Below are positions 34,722-44,300 of a DNA stretch of 64,000 bases, in pieces; position 1 is the first letter of the stretch; each line of letters starts with the position of its first letter. Under the pieces are notes generated by a model. That model saw nothing but the letters and a program-made list of their open reading frames with translations. It had not been told where the DNA came from and did no database searches. The position numbers and the translations under genes were made by a program. The stretch is from Aminobacter anthyllidis (GTDB taxonomy: Bacteria > Pseudomonadota > Alphaproteobacteria > Rhizobiales > Rhizobiaceae): NCBI RefSeq assembly GCF_018555685.1, contig NZ_JAFLWW010000002.1, positions 434,001 to 498,000 on the forward strand, in the 5' to 3' direction.

Positions 34722-35314
34722 GCATCGTCTCCCAAAAGCCCGGCGGCCGTCACGAGGCTCTGCGCGATCTCCGACAGCTTGCGGTTCTGGTTCATCGCCG
34801 CCTTGCGCATCAGCGCATAGGCCTCGGCCTCGGAGATGCCGCGCGACTTCATCAGGATGCCCTTGGCGCGGTCGATCACCTTGCGGTCCTCAAGCTCGCT
34901 GCGCGCCTCCTCCAGTTCGCGCGCCAGCCGCGAAAATGCGTTGAATCGGCTGACGGCCATGTCGAGGATCGGCTTGACCCGCTCGCGCTTCAGCCCGTCG
35001 ACGACATAGGCCGAGACACCGGCATCGACCGCCGCCTCGATCGAGGCGCTGTCGGAGCGGTCGACGAACATGGCGATCGGCCGCTTCACCGCACGTGAAA
35101 GCTGGAACATGTTTTCCAGCATGTCGCGGTTGGGGTTTTCGAGATCGATGACGATGACGTCGGGATTGGTCTCGGCGATGCGCTGTCCGATGCCCGCCAC
35201 GTCGTGGACCAGCGTGACGTCCTCATGCCCGGCCTCGCGCAGCCCCGCCTCGATGATCGAGGCGCGGATGCGGTTTTCGTCGATGACGAGTACCCGGAGC
35301 GCGGCGGTCTTCAT
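34718..35314 (-). CDS. nasT: ANTAR antiterminator NasT
   Basis: A 198-residue response-regulator-like protein. The receiver-type domain (about residues 1-120) begins LRVLVIDENRIRASIIEAGL; the C-terminal ANTAR RNA-binding domain (about 135-190) reads ELEDRKVIDRAKGILMKSRG and EAYALMRKAAMNQNRKLSEIA. It binds paired hairpins in leader RNA; the obvious target is the leader at 33270-33310. Start at 35314 is preceded by AAGAAGAG; an upstream extension runs through a terminator and is rejected. Confidence 0.94.
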   Translation of the reverse strand: MKTAALRVLVIDENRIRASIIEAGLREAGHEDVTLVHDVAGIGQRIAETNPDVIVIDLENPNRDMLENMFQLSRAVKRPIAMFVDRSDSASIEAAVDAGVSAYVVDGLKRERVKPILDMAVSRFNAFSRLARELEEARSELEDRKVIDRAKGILMKSRGISEAEAYALMRKAAMNQNRKLSEIAQSLVTAAGLLGDDA

Positions 35315-35392
35315 GCTCTTCTTCTTTGCGCGACGGCTGTCTTTGTGCAACGCAAAAATGCGGCGCCTTGCCGTGGAGGGCCTGCCGAAAGC

Positions 35393-35422
35393 AAAAGGCC
35401 CCGGATTTCTCCGGGACCTTTT
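35393..35422 (-). terminator. Intrinsic terminator after the RND efflux operon
   Basis: AAAAGGCCCCGGA (35393-35405) and TCCGGGACCTTTT (35410-35422) form a 13-position stem with one mismatch and a 4-base loop, with A/T ends on both sides. It lies just past the pump stop and before nasT, so it should end the efflux operon on the minus strand. Confidence 0.75.
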
Positions 35423-35439
35423 CATTTCACATCATCACC

Positions 35440-38400
35440 TCAGTGATGGGCTGGCTCCGCCATCTGCGCGGCGTCAGGCTCTTCGACGTGAGCGGCCAGA
35501 TCCTTGCGCGAGATGAAGGTGTAGAACATCGGCACCACGAACAGCGTGAACACCGTGCCGACGAGCACGCCGCAGAAGATGACGAGGCCCATCGAGTAGC
35601 GTGCCGCAGCGCCCGCGCCCGAGGCGATGATCAGCGGCACCACGCCCAGCGCCATCGCCGCGGTCGTCATCAGGATCGGCCGCAGGCGAACCTTGGCCGA
35701 AGCGATGATCGCCTCGCTGCGTGACAGCCCATGCTCCTCGCGCTGCTGGTTGGCGAACTCGACCAGCAGAATGCCGTGCTTGGTGATCAGTCCTATCAGT
35801 GTGATCAGCCCGACCTGGGTGTAGATGTTGAGCGTACCCAGGCCGAGATTGAGCGGCACGATGGCACCGAAGATCGACAGCGGCACCGACATCATGATGA
35901 TGAACGGGTCGCGGAAGCTTTCGAACTGTGCCGCCAGCACCAGATAGATCACCACGACAGCCAGGCCAAAGGCGATCAGGATGGTACTGCCCTGCTCGGC
36001 CTCCAGGCGCGACTGGCCGGAATAGTCGACGAAGAAGCCGGCCGGCAGCAATGGCCGGGCAATGTCCTCGATCACTTTCAGGCCGTCGCCGGTGGTGACG
36101 CCTGGCACGGGCAGTGCCGCGATCGTCGCCGAATTGAGCTGGTTGAACTGATCGATCGAGGCCGGCGACGAGTTGGTCTTGATCGTCACCACAGCCGACA
36201 ATGGCACCATCTGGCCGTTGACGCTGCGGACGAAGAACTCGCCGAGCTTCTCCGGGTTGTTCCGGTACTCTTCCGGCACCTGCATGATGATGTCGTAGCT
36301 GTTCGAATCGCGATCGAACTCGGCAATCGAACCCCCGCCGACAAGCAGGCTCAGTGTCGTGCCGATATCGCGCACCGACAGGTTGAGGGCTGCGGCGCGA
36401 TCGCGGTCGATGGTCACCGTTACCTGCGGCGCATCGAAGGACAGCGAGTTCTGCACGACGATGAAGCGTCCGGAGGCTTGCGCCTTTTGCTTGATCTGCT
36501 CGGCCACCTCGAAGACCTGGCTCGGATCGCCAGTCGACTGGATCACCATCGAGATCGGCAGGCCACCACCGGCACCCGGCAGGGACGGCGGTGCAAAGAC
36601 AAGAGCCTCCACGCCGCTGACCTTGGACAGGCGCGCCTGGATGTCGGCCTGGATCTCCTTTTGCGACCGCGTGCGATCGGCCCAGTCCTTGAGCACCCAG
36701 ACGGAGAAGCCCGAATTGGTGCCGCCGCCCATGCCGACGATCGAGAAGCTGGTCTTGAGCTCCGGCAGATCCTTGGTCAGGTCGCGGATCTGGTCGGTAT
36801 ACATGCTGGTGTATTCAGTCGTCGCGTAGCGCGGCGCCGTCACCAGCGCGAACAACGCACCGGAATCCTCTTCGGGCGCCAGTTCGTTCGACGTCTTGAG
36901 GAACATGAAGCCTGTCACGGAGACAAGGGCGATGACGATCAGCAACGTCACCGGCCGATACTTCAGCGAGCCTGCCACCAGCCGCTCATAGCGGTTGGCG
37001 ATGCGCTCGAAGGTACGGTCGACGGCCTGCGCGAAGCGGCTGTGGTTGCCGGCCTTGAGCATGCGCGCCGACATCATCGGCGTGATCGTCACGGCGATGA
37101 AGCCGGAGAGGATGACCGCACCTGCAAGCGTAACCGCGAACTCGCGGAACAACGACCCGGTAAGGCCGCCGGTGAACATCAGCGGGGCGAACACGGCCGC
37201 GAGCGTGATGGTCATGGCGACCACCGGCCCGAAGATCTCACGCATGCCCTTGAATGCCGCCTGCATCGGCGACATGCCGTCCTCCATGTGGCGATGGATG
37301 TTCTCCACCACCACGATGGCATCGTCGACGACCAGGCCGATCGCCAGCACCATGGCCAGCAGCGACAGCAGGTTGATCGAATAGCCCATCATCAACAGGA
37401 TGAAACAGACGCCAATGAGCGACAGCGGGATTGTCACGACCGGCATCAGCACCGACCGGAACGAGCCCAGGAACAGCAGGATGACGACGACGACGATCGC
37501 CACCGCTTCGGCGATAGTCTTGAACACCTCGTCGATCGACGCGCTGATGGTTTCGGTCGAGTCGTAGACCATCGTGATGGTCATGCCTTGGGGCAGGCTG
37601 GCGCTGATCGCCGGCAATTCCTCGATGACTGCCGCCGCCGTGTTGAGGGGGTTCGCCGATGGCGTCGGGAAGATGCCGATGAAGGTCCCCGGCTCGCCGT
37701 TGAAGTTGACGACGGTGTCGGTGCTTTCGGCAGCCAGCTCGACATGCGCGATATCGCGCAGCCTGACAACGTTGCCGTTTTCAGACTTGAGCGGCAGTTC
37801 ACCAAAGGCTTCCGGCGTCTGCAGCGTCGACTTCATGGTGATCGAGTAAGCGACATACTCGTTCTTGGTCTTGCCCGGCGCCGACAGGAAGTTGGACGCA
37901 TTGATCGCCTGCAGCACTTCGGCGGCGGTGAGGCCGCGTGCGGCAAGCTTCACCGGGTCGACCCAGACACGCATCGAATAGTTGGCCGCGCCCAGCACCT
38001 GGACCTCGGCAACGCCCTCGATCGTCGACATGCGTGGACGGATGACGCGCTCGATATATTCGGTCAGCTCTTCCGAGCTCATGTTCGGGTTCTGCATCGC
38101 CAGATACATGATGGCGAACTGCATGCCCGTGCCCTTGACGATCGTCGGATCCTTGGCATCGCTCGGCAACTGGCCGCGCACCTGCTGGACCTTGGACATG
38201 ACCTCGGTCAGCGCGGTATCGGGGTTCGACCCGAGTTCCATCTGCACGGTCACGGTGCTCGACGACGGCCGGCTCTGCGACGTCACGTAGTCGATGTTTT
38301 CAGTTGTCGCCACCGCAGCGGCGATCGGCGCGGTGATGAAGCCCTGGATCAGGTCGGCGCTGGCACCGGGATAGACGGTGGAGATGGTGATGACCGTCTC

Positions 38401-38523
38401 CTCGACTTCGGGGTATTGCCGGACCGACAGGTTGAACAGCCCCTGGAAGCCCAGAAGCAGGATCATGAAGGCGACCACCGTCGAAAGGACGGGGCGGCGG
38501 ATGAAGATGTCCGAGAAATTCAT
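35440..38523 (-). CDS. RND-family multidrug efflux transporter
   Basis: A 1027-residue inner-membrane resistance-nodulation-division pump of the AcrB/MexB superfamily. Two repeats of membrane domain plus large periplasmic loop are visible; MNFSDIFIRRPVLSTVVAFMILLLG is the first membrane segment. The proton-relay Asp pair is in GLVVDDAIVVVENIHR of transmembrane segment 4. It exports drugs or toxic metabolites together with the adaptor encoded upstream (start overlaps adaptor stop by 4 bases) and an outer-membrane channel that is not encoded here. Substrates cannot be predicted. Confidence 0.95.
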   Translation of the reverse strand: MNFSDIFIRRPVLSTVVAFMILLLGFQGLFNLSVRQYPEVEETVITISTVYPGASADLIQGFITAPIAAAVATTENIDYVTSQSRPSSSTVTVQMELGSNPDTALTEVMSKVQQVRGQLPSDAKDPTIVKGTGMQFAIMYLAMQNPNMSSEELTEYIERVIRPRMSTIEGVAEVQVLGAANYSMRVWVDPVKLAARGLTAAEVLQAINASNFLSAPGKTKNEYVAYSITMKSTLQTPEAFGELPLKSENGNVVRLRDIAHVELAAESTDTVVNFNGEPGTFIGIFPTPSANPLNTAAAVIEELPAISASLPQGMTITMVYDSTETISASIDEVFKTIAEAVAIVVVVILLFLGSFRSVLMPVVTIPLSLIGVCFILLMMGYSINLLSLLAMVLAIGLVVDDAIVVVENIHRHMEDGMSPMQAAFKGMREIFGPVVAMTITLAAVFAPLMFTGGLTGSLFREFAVTLAGAVILSGFIAVTITPMMSARMLKAGNHSRFAQAVDRTFERIANRYERLVAGSLKYRPVTLLIVIALVSVTGFMFLKTSNELAPEEDSGALFALVTAPRYATTEYTSMYTDQIRDLTKDLPELKTSFSIVGMGGGTNSGFSVWVLKDWADRTRSQKEIQADIQARLSKVSGVEALVFAPPSLPGAGGGLPISMVIQSTGDPSQVFEVAEQIKQKAQASGRFIVVQNSLSFDAPQVTVTIDRDRAAALNLSVRDIGTTLSLLVGGGSIAEFDRDSNSYDIIMQVPEEYRNNPEKLGEFFVRSVNGQMVPLSAVVTIKTNSSPASIDQFNQLNSATIAALPVPGVTTGDGLKVIEDIARPLLPAGFFVDYSGQSRLEAEQGSTILIAFGLAVVVIYLVLAAQFESFRDPFIIMMSVPLSIFGAIVPLNLGLGTLNIYTQVGLITLIGLITKHGILLVEFANQQREEHGLSRSEAIIASAKVRLRPILMTTAAMALGVVPLIIASGAGAAARYSMGLVIFCGVLVGTVFTLFVVPMFYTFISRKDLAAHVEEPDAAQMAEPAHH

Positions 38524-39707
38524 TTTGTGGCCGCCTTGGCGTCAGCGGAGGTAATTGGCGAGACCGTGTTGTCGACCTTGACGGAGGCGCCGTTGGTCAG
38601 CCTGTTCTGGCCAGCGATCACCAGTTCGTCTCCGGCCTTGACTCCTTCGATGATCTCGACACGGCCTTCCGACCGGCGGCCGACCTTGACGAAGACCTGG
38701 TTGACGACAAGTGCCGGTTCGGCCTTCGGCTGCGCAGGTGCGGCCGATGCCTCGGCCGGAGCGGCTGCAGTTGCACCTGCAGCTTCTGGCTTGGCCTCGG
38801 CCGGGCGCACCACATAGACATAATCGCCATAGAGGCTGGTGGTCAGCGCCGTCTGCGGCACTGCCAGCACGCCGTCTTCCCTGGGCAATTCGACGCGCAC
38901 GCGCACGAACTGGCCGGGGCTCAGCTTGCCTTCCGGATTGGTGATCTCGGCGCGAACCGAAACCAGGCGGCTCTGCGGGTCGACCTTCGGATCGATGCCG
39001 ACAACTGCGCCCTTGAACGGCATCTCTTCGGCGGTCACGCCAAAGGTCACCGGCTGACCCATCTTCAGCAGGCCAAGCTGCTGCTCAGGAACCGAAAAAT
39101 CGGCCCGCATGGTGTCGAGATCCTGCAGCGTGGCAACGATGGTGCCTGGGGCGAGATACTGCCCGTCATCGACCTTGGGAATGCCGATGGTGCCGGAGAA
39201 AGGCGCGCGCAGTTGCTTCTGGTCGAGAACCGCCTGGAGCTTCTGCACCTGCGAAGCCGACGTCGATGCCGTTGCGCGGGCCGCGTCGAGGGCGACCTCA
39301 GAACCGACGCCGCGGCGCTGCAGCTCGATGGCGCGGTCGAGCGACTGCTGGTCGAGTGCCGCCTGGGTCTTGGATGCAGCCAGATCCGCCTGCTGGACCG
39401 TATCGTCGAGCTGGATCAGCACGTCGCCTTGCTTGACGCGCTGGTTTGCCGCGAAATTGATATCCTTGATGATACCGGCCTGCTCGACGGTCAGGTCGAC
39501 GCCCTTCGAGGCGTTGACCGTGCCAATCGTTTCGATGCCCGGCGTCCACGGAGCCGGGTCGACCTTGGCGGTCGCCACGGTCACCGACGCGACCGGCATG
39601 TTAGCAAAAAATTGCTGGATCGCATTGTCGCGGAACATGTTGAATCCGACGATGCCGCCGCAAACAAGCACAAGCAATACGAGAGCGATGATGAGACGCT
39701 TAATCAA
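38520..39707 (-). CDS. RND efflux periplasmic adaptor (membrane fusion protein)
   Basis: A 395-residue HlyD/AcrA-type adaptor. An N-terminal membrane anchor (RLIIALVLLVLVCGGIVGFNMF) is followed by the lipoyl-like domain halves (ASKGVDLTVEQAGIIKDINF and LRAPFSGTIGIPKVDDGQYL), a coiled hairpin rich in Ala and Gln, and a beta-barrel domain. An Ala/Pro-rich insertion of about 35 residues (EAKPEAAGATAAAPAEASAA) interrupts the C-terminal domain. No ATG fits; TTG at 39707 with GGGGA about 6 bases upstream is the best start, since the longer frame would run into the divergent regulator. Confidence 0.9.
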   Translation of the reverse strand: MIKRLIIALVLLVLVCGGIVGFNMFRDNAIQQFFANMPVASVTVATAKVDPAPWTPGIETIGTVNASKGVDLTVEQAGIIKDINFAANQRVKQGDVLIQLDDTVQQADLAASKTQAALDQQSLDRAIELQRRGVGSEVALDAARATASTSASQVQKLQAVLDQKQLRAPFSGTIGIPKVDDGQYLAPGTIVATLQDLDTMRADFSVPEQQLGLLKMGQPVTFGVTAEEMPFKGAVVGIDPKVDPQSRLVSVRAEITNPEGKLSPGQFVRVRVELPREDGVLAVPQTALTTSLYGDYVYVVRPAEAKPEAAGATAAAPAEASAAPAQPKAEPALVVNQVFVKVGRRSEGRVEIIEGVKAGDELVIAGQNRLTNGASVKVDNTVSPITSADAKAATK

Positions 39708-39795
39708 AGGAGATCCCCAATCGGTAAGGAATCGGCATCCGGGAGGCCGCGATGCACAGTGAACCTGTTTCTTGAAAAACCCAAGAGCGGCGGGC

Positions 39796-39824
39796 TTACT
39801 GTACCGTCTGGACGGTATTGTCAA
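39796..39824 (-). promoter_or_regulatory. Efflux operon promoter with TetR-type palindrome in the spacer
   Basis: Minus-strand TTGACA (39819-39824) is followed by a 17-base spacer holding the palindrome TACCGTC-CA-GACGGTA (39802-39817) and then a poor -10, CAGTAA (39796-39801). A repressor on this palindrome would block RNA polymerase. The divergent TetR gene begins 34 bases away and is the likely binder. Confidence 0.65.
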
Positions 39825-39857
39825 TCCACGATAATGTGATCCCAAGGAGGCACCACA

Positions 39858-40403
39858 ATGTCGGGCCACAGACCAAGCTCTCGCGAAAAAATCCTCACCG
39901 CAGCCAGCGAGCTGGCAGACATTGTCGGCCCGGGCAACCTGTCGCTTGACGCGGTGGCCCAGCGTGCCGGCGTATCGAAAGGCGGTCTGCTGTACAATTT
40001 CCCGACCAAGGCCAAGCTGTTGCAGGCGCTGGTGCAGGACTATCTCAAGAGCTTCGAGGATGCGCTCGAGGCGGAGGCGGCAAAGCGCGGCGACACTACC
40101 AAAAATAGTCTGACCGCCTACATTGAACTGTCGGCGCGGGAGTGCGAACAGAAGCAGCCGTCAGCGGCCGGCGTTCTTGCCGCGCTTGCTGAAGACCCCG
40201 ATTTTCTCAATCCTGTCAGGGACTTCAAGCGTCAGCTGCTCGACCGGCTGAAGTCGGAAACAACAGATACCGCCAAGCTGATGGTGGCGTTCCTGGTGAT
40301 AGAGGGCCTGCGCAGCATGAAGCTCTTCGACATGGACATATTGCATGATGACGAGCGCAACATGGCGCTTACCTACCTGCTCGCCGAGGCTGCCACCTCT
40401 TAG
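39858..40403 (+). CDS. TetR-family repressor of the RND efflux operon
   Basis: A 181-residue TetR-type regulator. The DNA-binding helix-turn-helix lies at about residues 10-55 (REKILTAASELADIVGPGNL, LDAVAQRAGVSKGGLLYNFP); the remaining helices form a ligand-binding and dimer domain unlike any I can name. Divergent orientation and the palindrome overlapping the pump promoter argue that it represses the efflux genes, with a pump substrate as inducer. The start has AGGAGGC-like sequence (AAGGAGGCACCACA) upstream. Confidence 0.92.
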   Translation: MSGHRPSSREKILTAASELADIVGPGNLSLDAVAQRAGVSKGGLLYNFPTKAKLLQALVQDYLKSFEDALEAEAAKRGDTTKNSLTAYIELSARECEQKQPSAAGVLAALAEDPDFLNPVRDFKRQLLDRLKSETTDTAKLMVAFLVIEGLRSMKLFDMDILHDDERNMALTYLLAEAATS

Positions 40404-40424
40404 GCCCGGGCCTGTCCGTCGGGC
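40404..40424 (+). terminator. Weak stem-loop after the TetR gene
   Basis: GCCCG (40404-40408) and CGGGC (40420-40424) can pair just past the TetR stop, followed shortly by GGCTTTTG. The stem is only 5 bp, so confidence is low. The rest of the 177-bp gap to 40580 presumably holds the promoter of the next gene but shows no clear boxes. Confidence 0.3.
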
Positions 40425-40580
40425 GCGGCTTTTGCGATATGCCCCATTTTCCTACTGTACGTTGCGCCGAGTTTATGAGATTCAACCACCGCACAAAATA
40501 TCAGTGCGTTCGAACGCGTGGCCATGTTGCCCAATGGTTGCGCGTAGTTTAGCGGTACACGCATATAAGCGAGCCACTAC

Positions 40581-41342
40581 ATGACTTCGTCGTTACCGGT
40601 CACGTTCATCGTGACAGTCGATGCCGAAGCTGGGCCCCGTCGCAAATCGGCGCACGCACAGCTTTCCGCGCTTTCGTGGCCCTTCGTATTCGTCGAGGGC
40701 CTTACTCCACAATGCGCTGAAACTATTGGCCTTTACGACCCCAGGCAGAACCGCAAGCGGTCGAAGCGACCGTTGGCACCGGCGGAAGTGGCTGCCTATG
40801 CCAGCCATCGCAAGGCAATGCGCGCGTTCCTGGATACTGACGAGCCAGTGGCTCTCATCCTCGAGGACGATTTCCGCCTGCTGGAGCCGGCAGCCTTCGC
40901 CGCGCGCGTCGCGGCGCTGCAGCAAGCGCCTGTCGAATGGGACATTCTCAAGCTGTTCGACTTCCAGGATCGACCGGTCGTGGAATCGGTTGGGGTGGCC
41001 GACATCGCCATCGTTTCGCATGGCAGCCCCACCGCCGGCATGGTCGGTTATCTCATCACCCGGCGTGGCGCGGAGAGCTTCCTGAGCCGAGCCACCGTCT
41101 ACCGTCAAATCGACGAAGACATAAAGTTTTTCTGGGAGCTCAAATTGCGGGTGCTGTCGGTCAAGCCCAACCTCGTGACCGACGTCAGCGCCGAACTCGG
41201 CGGCAGCCTGATCGAAGCCGACCGCAACGAGGTCAAAATGAAGCGGCATTGGACCGTATCGGTCAAGGCGCTCGGTCAGACCGCGCTGCGCCAGATCAAC
41301 TACCGGCGCCACCGCAAGCACTACAGCCTCAAGCTCAAATAG
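40581..41342 (+). CDS. Glycosyltransferase family 25 (LPS biosynthesis type)
   Basis: A 253-residue GT25 glycosyltransferase. LAPAEVAAYASHRKAMRAFL and ALILEDDFRLLEP (with the Glu-Asp-Asp metal/donor site) are the family hallmarks, followed by GYLITRRGAESFL. Family members add galactose or related sugars to lipopolysaccharide core or lipooligosaccharide. The C-terminus is basic (RRHRKHYSLKLK), consistent with inner-membrane association. It stands alone between the TetR gene and smc; donor and acceptor are unknown. Confidence 0.88.
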   Translation: MTSSLPVTFIVTVDAEAGPRRKSAHAQLSALSWPFVFVEGLTPQCAETIGLYDPRQNRKRSKRPLAPAEVAAYASHRKAMRAFLDTDEPVALILEDDFRLLEPAAFAARVAALQQAPVEWDILKLFDFQDRPVVESVGVADIAIVSHGSPTAGMVGYLITRRGAESFLSRATVYRQIDEDIKFFWELKLRVLSVKPNLVTDVSAELGGSLIEADRNEVKMKRHWTVSVKALGQTALRQINYRRHRKHYSLKLK

Positions 41343-41354
41343 CGCCGTCCAAGA

Positions 41355-44300
41355 TCAGCTCGCTTCGCGCAGGGATTCAGCGACCTGGAGATCGACTGAT
41401 ACCAGCTGGCTCACGCCCTGCTCGGCCATGGTCACGCCGAACAGCCGATTCATCCGCGCCATGGTGATCGGGTTGTGGGTGATGACGACGAAACGCGTCT
41501 CGGTCGACGCGGCCATCTCGTCCATCAGGTTGCAGAAGCGCTCGACATTGTGGTCGTCGAGCGGCGCATCGACCTCGTCGAGCACGCAGATCGGCGCTGG
41601 ATTGGTTAGGAACACTGCAAAGATCAGCGCCATCGCCGTCAAAGCTTGCTCGCCGCCGGACAGCAGCGTCATTGTCTGCGGCTTCTTGCCAGGCGGACGG
41701 GCCAGGATTTCGAGACCGGCTTCGAGCGGGTCTTCCGACTCGATCAGTTGAAGCTCGGCGGTGCCGCCACCAAACAGATGGGTGAACAGCCGCTTGAAGT
41801 GACCATTGACCAGGTCAAAGGCTGCCAGCAGGCGCTCGCGACCCTCACGGTTCAGCCCCTGAATGCCCTGGCGCAGCTTGCGGATCGCTTCGATGATGTC
41901 CTCGCGCTCGGAGACGATTGCTTCCAGGCGGTCCGACAATTCCTTCTGCTCTTCTTCGGCGCGCAGGTTGACGGCGCCCAGCCGCTCACGCTCGATCTTG
42001 AGGCGCTCCAGCGTTCGTTCGATCTCGACAGGATCCGGCATCGGGCTATCAACCTCGAGGCCGGTATGGCGAATGACCAGATGCGGCGGCGTCGCCAGCA
42101 CTTCCTGGATGCGCGCCTCGACCTCGCGACGGCGCTCGTCGGCGGCAGTCAGCCGCTCCTCTGCGCGCGCGCGGGCCTCGCGCGCTTCGGCCAATCCCTG
42201 GATGGCGGCGGTTGCGGCCTTGTCGAGCACGGCCTGCTTGTTCTCGGCGTCCTGAAGCCGGTCGGACGCTTCCTTGCGCAGCGCCTCGGCCTGGGCCAAC
42301 TGCGACATCAGCGCCCGGCGGCGGGCGTCGAGTTCGTCGGGCGCTTCGGCCAGCACCTCGCGCTCGGCAGCGGCTTCCTCGCGCCGCTCGGCCAGCGCTT
42401 CGACCTGCTCGGCGGCACTTTCAGCACGCAGTACCCAGCTCTGGCGTTCGGCGGCAATTGCCGTCAGGCGACGCACCCTCGCCTCGGCTTCGCGGTTGAG
42501 GCCGTCATGCACGGCACGGGCATCAGCGACCGCCGAACGATCGCGCGCGACCGCGCCGGAAAGCTGTTCCAGTCGTGCCTGGAGATCGGCGAGATCGGGC
42601 GCCGAGCCAAGCATGTCCTCGGCTTCTACGAAACCGGCCTGCGCCTCCTCATGCGTGTCGGCAACGCGAGCACGTGCCTCGTCCAAGGCAGCGCGGCGGC
42701 TGGTCAGCTCGCCGGCAGCCTTTTCGGCCTGAGCCAGGGCATCGCGGGCGGCGCCGACCTGATGCTGGGCGTCGCGCCATGCCTGCCGCGCCTGGCGCTC
42801 AGCCTCGGTGCTTTCGCGCAGGGCATTTTCGGCGCGCGCCAAAGCTTCCTCGGCAGAGCGCACCACAAGCGTGGCCTGGACTGCCTCGGCATCGAGTTCG
42901 GCAAGCCGGTTCTTCTGGGCAAGGCGTTGCGCGGCGGCGGTCGGTGCATCGGCGCTTGCCGTCAGCCCGTCCCAGCGCCACAGCCCACCTTGCTTGCTGA
43001 CCAGCCTTTGGCCGGGCGCCAGCAGCGGCTGCAGCCTTGTCGCGTCGGCGGAATCGATGACGCCGATCTGTGCGAGGCGGCGTGCCAGCTGATGTGGCGC
43101 GCGGACGACTTCGGCAAGGCTGCGTGCACCTTCCGGCAGCTTCGGATCGCTCGGCGCCACCTTGGCATCACCCCAATGCACCGGTGCGGCGCGATCGAGC
43201 GCTGCTTCGAGATCGTCGCCAAGGGCAGCACCGAGTGCTGTCTCGAACCCACGTTCGACGCCGATCTGCTCCAGCACGGCAGGGAAAAGGTCACCTGACG
43301 CCGCATTGATGATCTTGGCCAGTGTTCGCGCCTCTGTCTCGATCCGCGCCAGCTCGGCCTTGGCTTCCTGCAACGGCGTTCGCGACGAAGCCTCGGCTTG
43401 CCGGGCTTCGGTGACGGCGCGCTCGGCCTCGGTTGCCGCGAATTCGGCTTCTTCCAGCGCTTCCTGTGCCGCTTCGGCAAGCATCTGCTTTTCGGCCGGG
43501 TCGGCGAGTGCCGAAATGCGCGCCGCAATCTCGCCCGCCTCGCGGTCGAGCTCGCTTAGCTGGCGGGCAAAACGGTCGCGGCGCTCGGCGGCGTCACGCA
43601 TTGCACGCTCTGCCTGGGTGCGGCCGGCCGCAGCTTCGGCGCGCTCAGCCGTCACCCGGCCAAGCTCTGCCTCGGTCAGCGCCAGCGTCGCCATCGCCTC
43701 CTCGAAGGCCGCTCGCGTATGCGTCTCGCGATCGGTCGCGCCGGCGTTTTCGTCGTTGAGCGCCTTTTCCTCGGCATCGAGACGCGACAGGATCGCGGCG
43801 TTGTCGCCGATCATGCGCTGTTCGCGCGCGATGTCGGCATCGAGCTGCTGCAAGCGCCGGTCGAGTTCGCTCTGGCGCGAATTGATGCGGCCGGCTTCTT
43901 CCTCGAGCTGCGAGCGGGCGATGGACAGGCGCTGGAAGGTCGCGGCCGCGGCAGCTGCGGCATCGCGCATCTCGGGCAATTTGTGGGCGCCGATGGCCTG
44001 ATCCCTGGCGGCCGCCATCTGGGCAGCTGCGCGGTCGCCGACGAGTGCTGTTGCCGTTGCCAGCGCCGACTGCGCCTCGCCTTCCTGCACTTTGGCCAGC
44101 GTCCAGCGCAGATGCAGCAGCGTGGCTTCCGCCTTGCGGATATCGGCCGACAGGTTCTTGAAGCGCGACGCCTGGCGCGCCTGGCGCTTCAGGCTTTCGA
44201 TCTGGCTTTCGAGTTCGCCGACGACGTCGTCGAGGCGTTCGAGATTCTGTTCCGCGGCGCGCAGGCGCAGCTCGGCTTCGTGCCGACGAGTATGCAGGCC

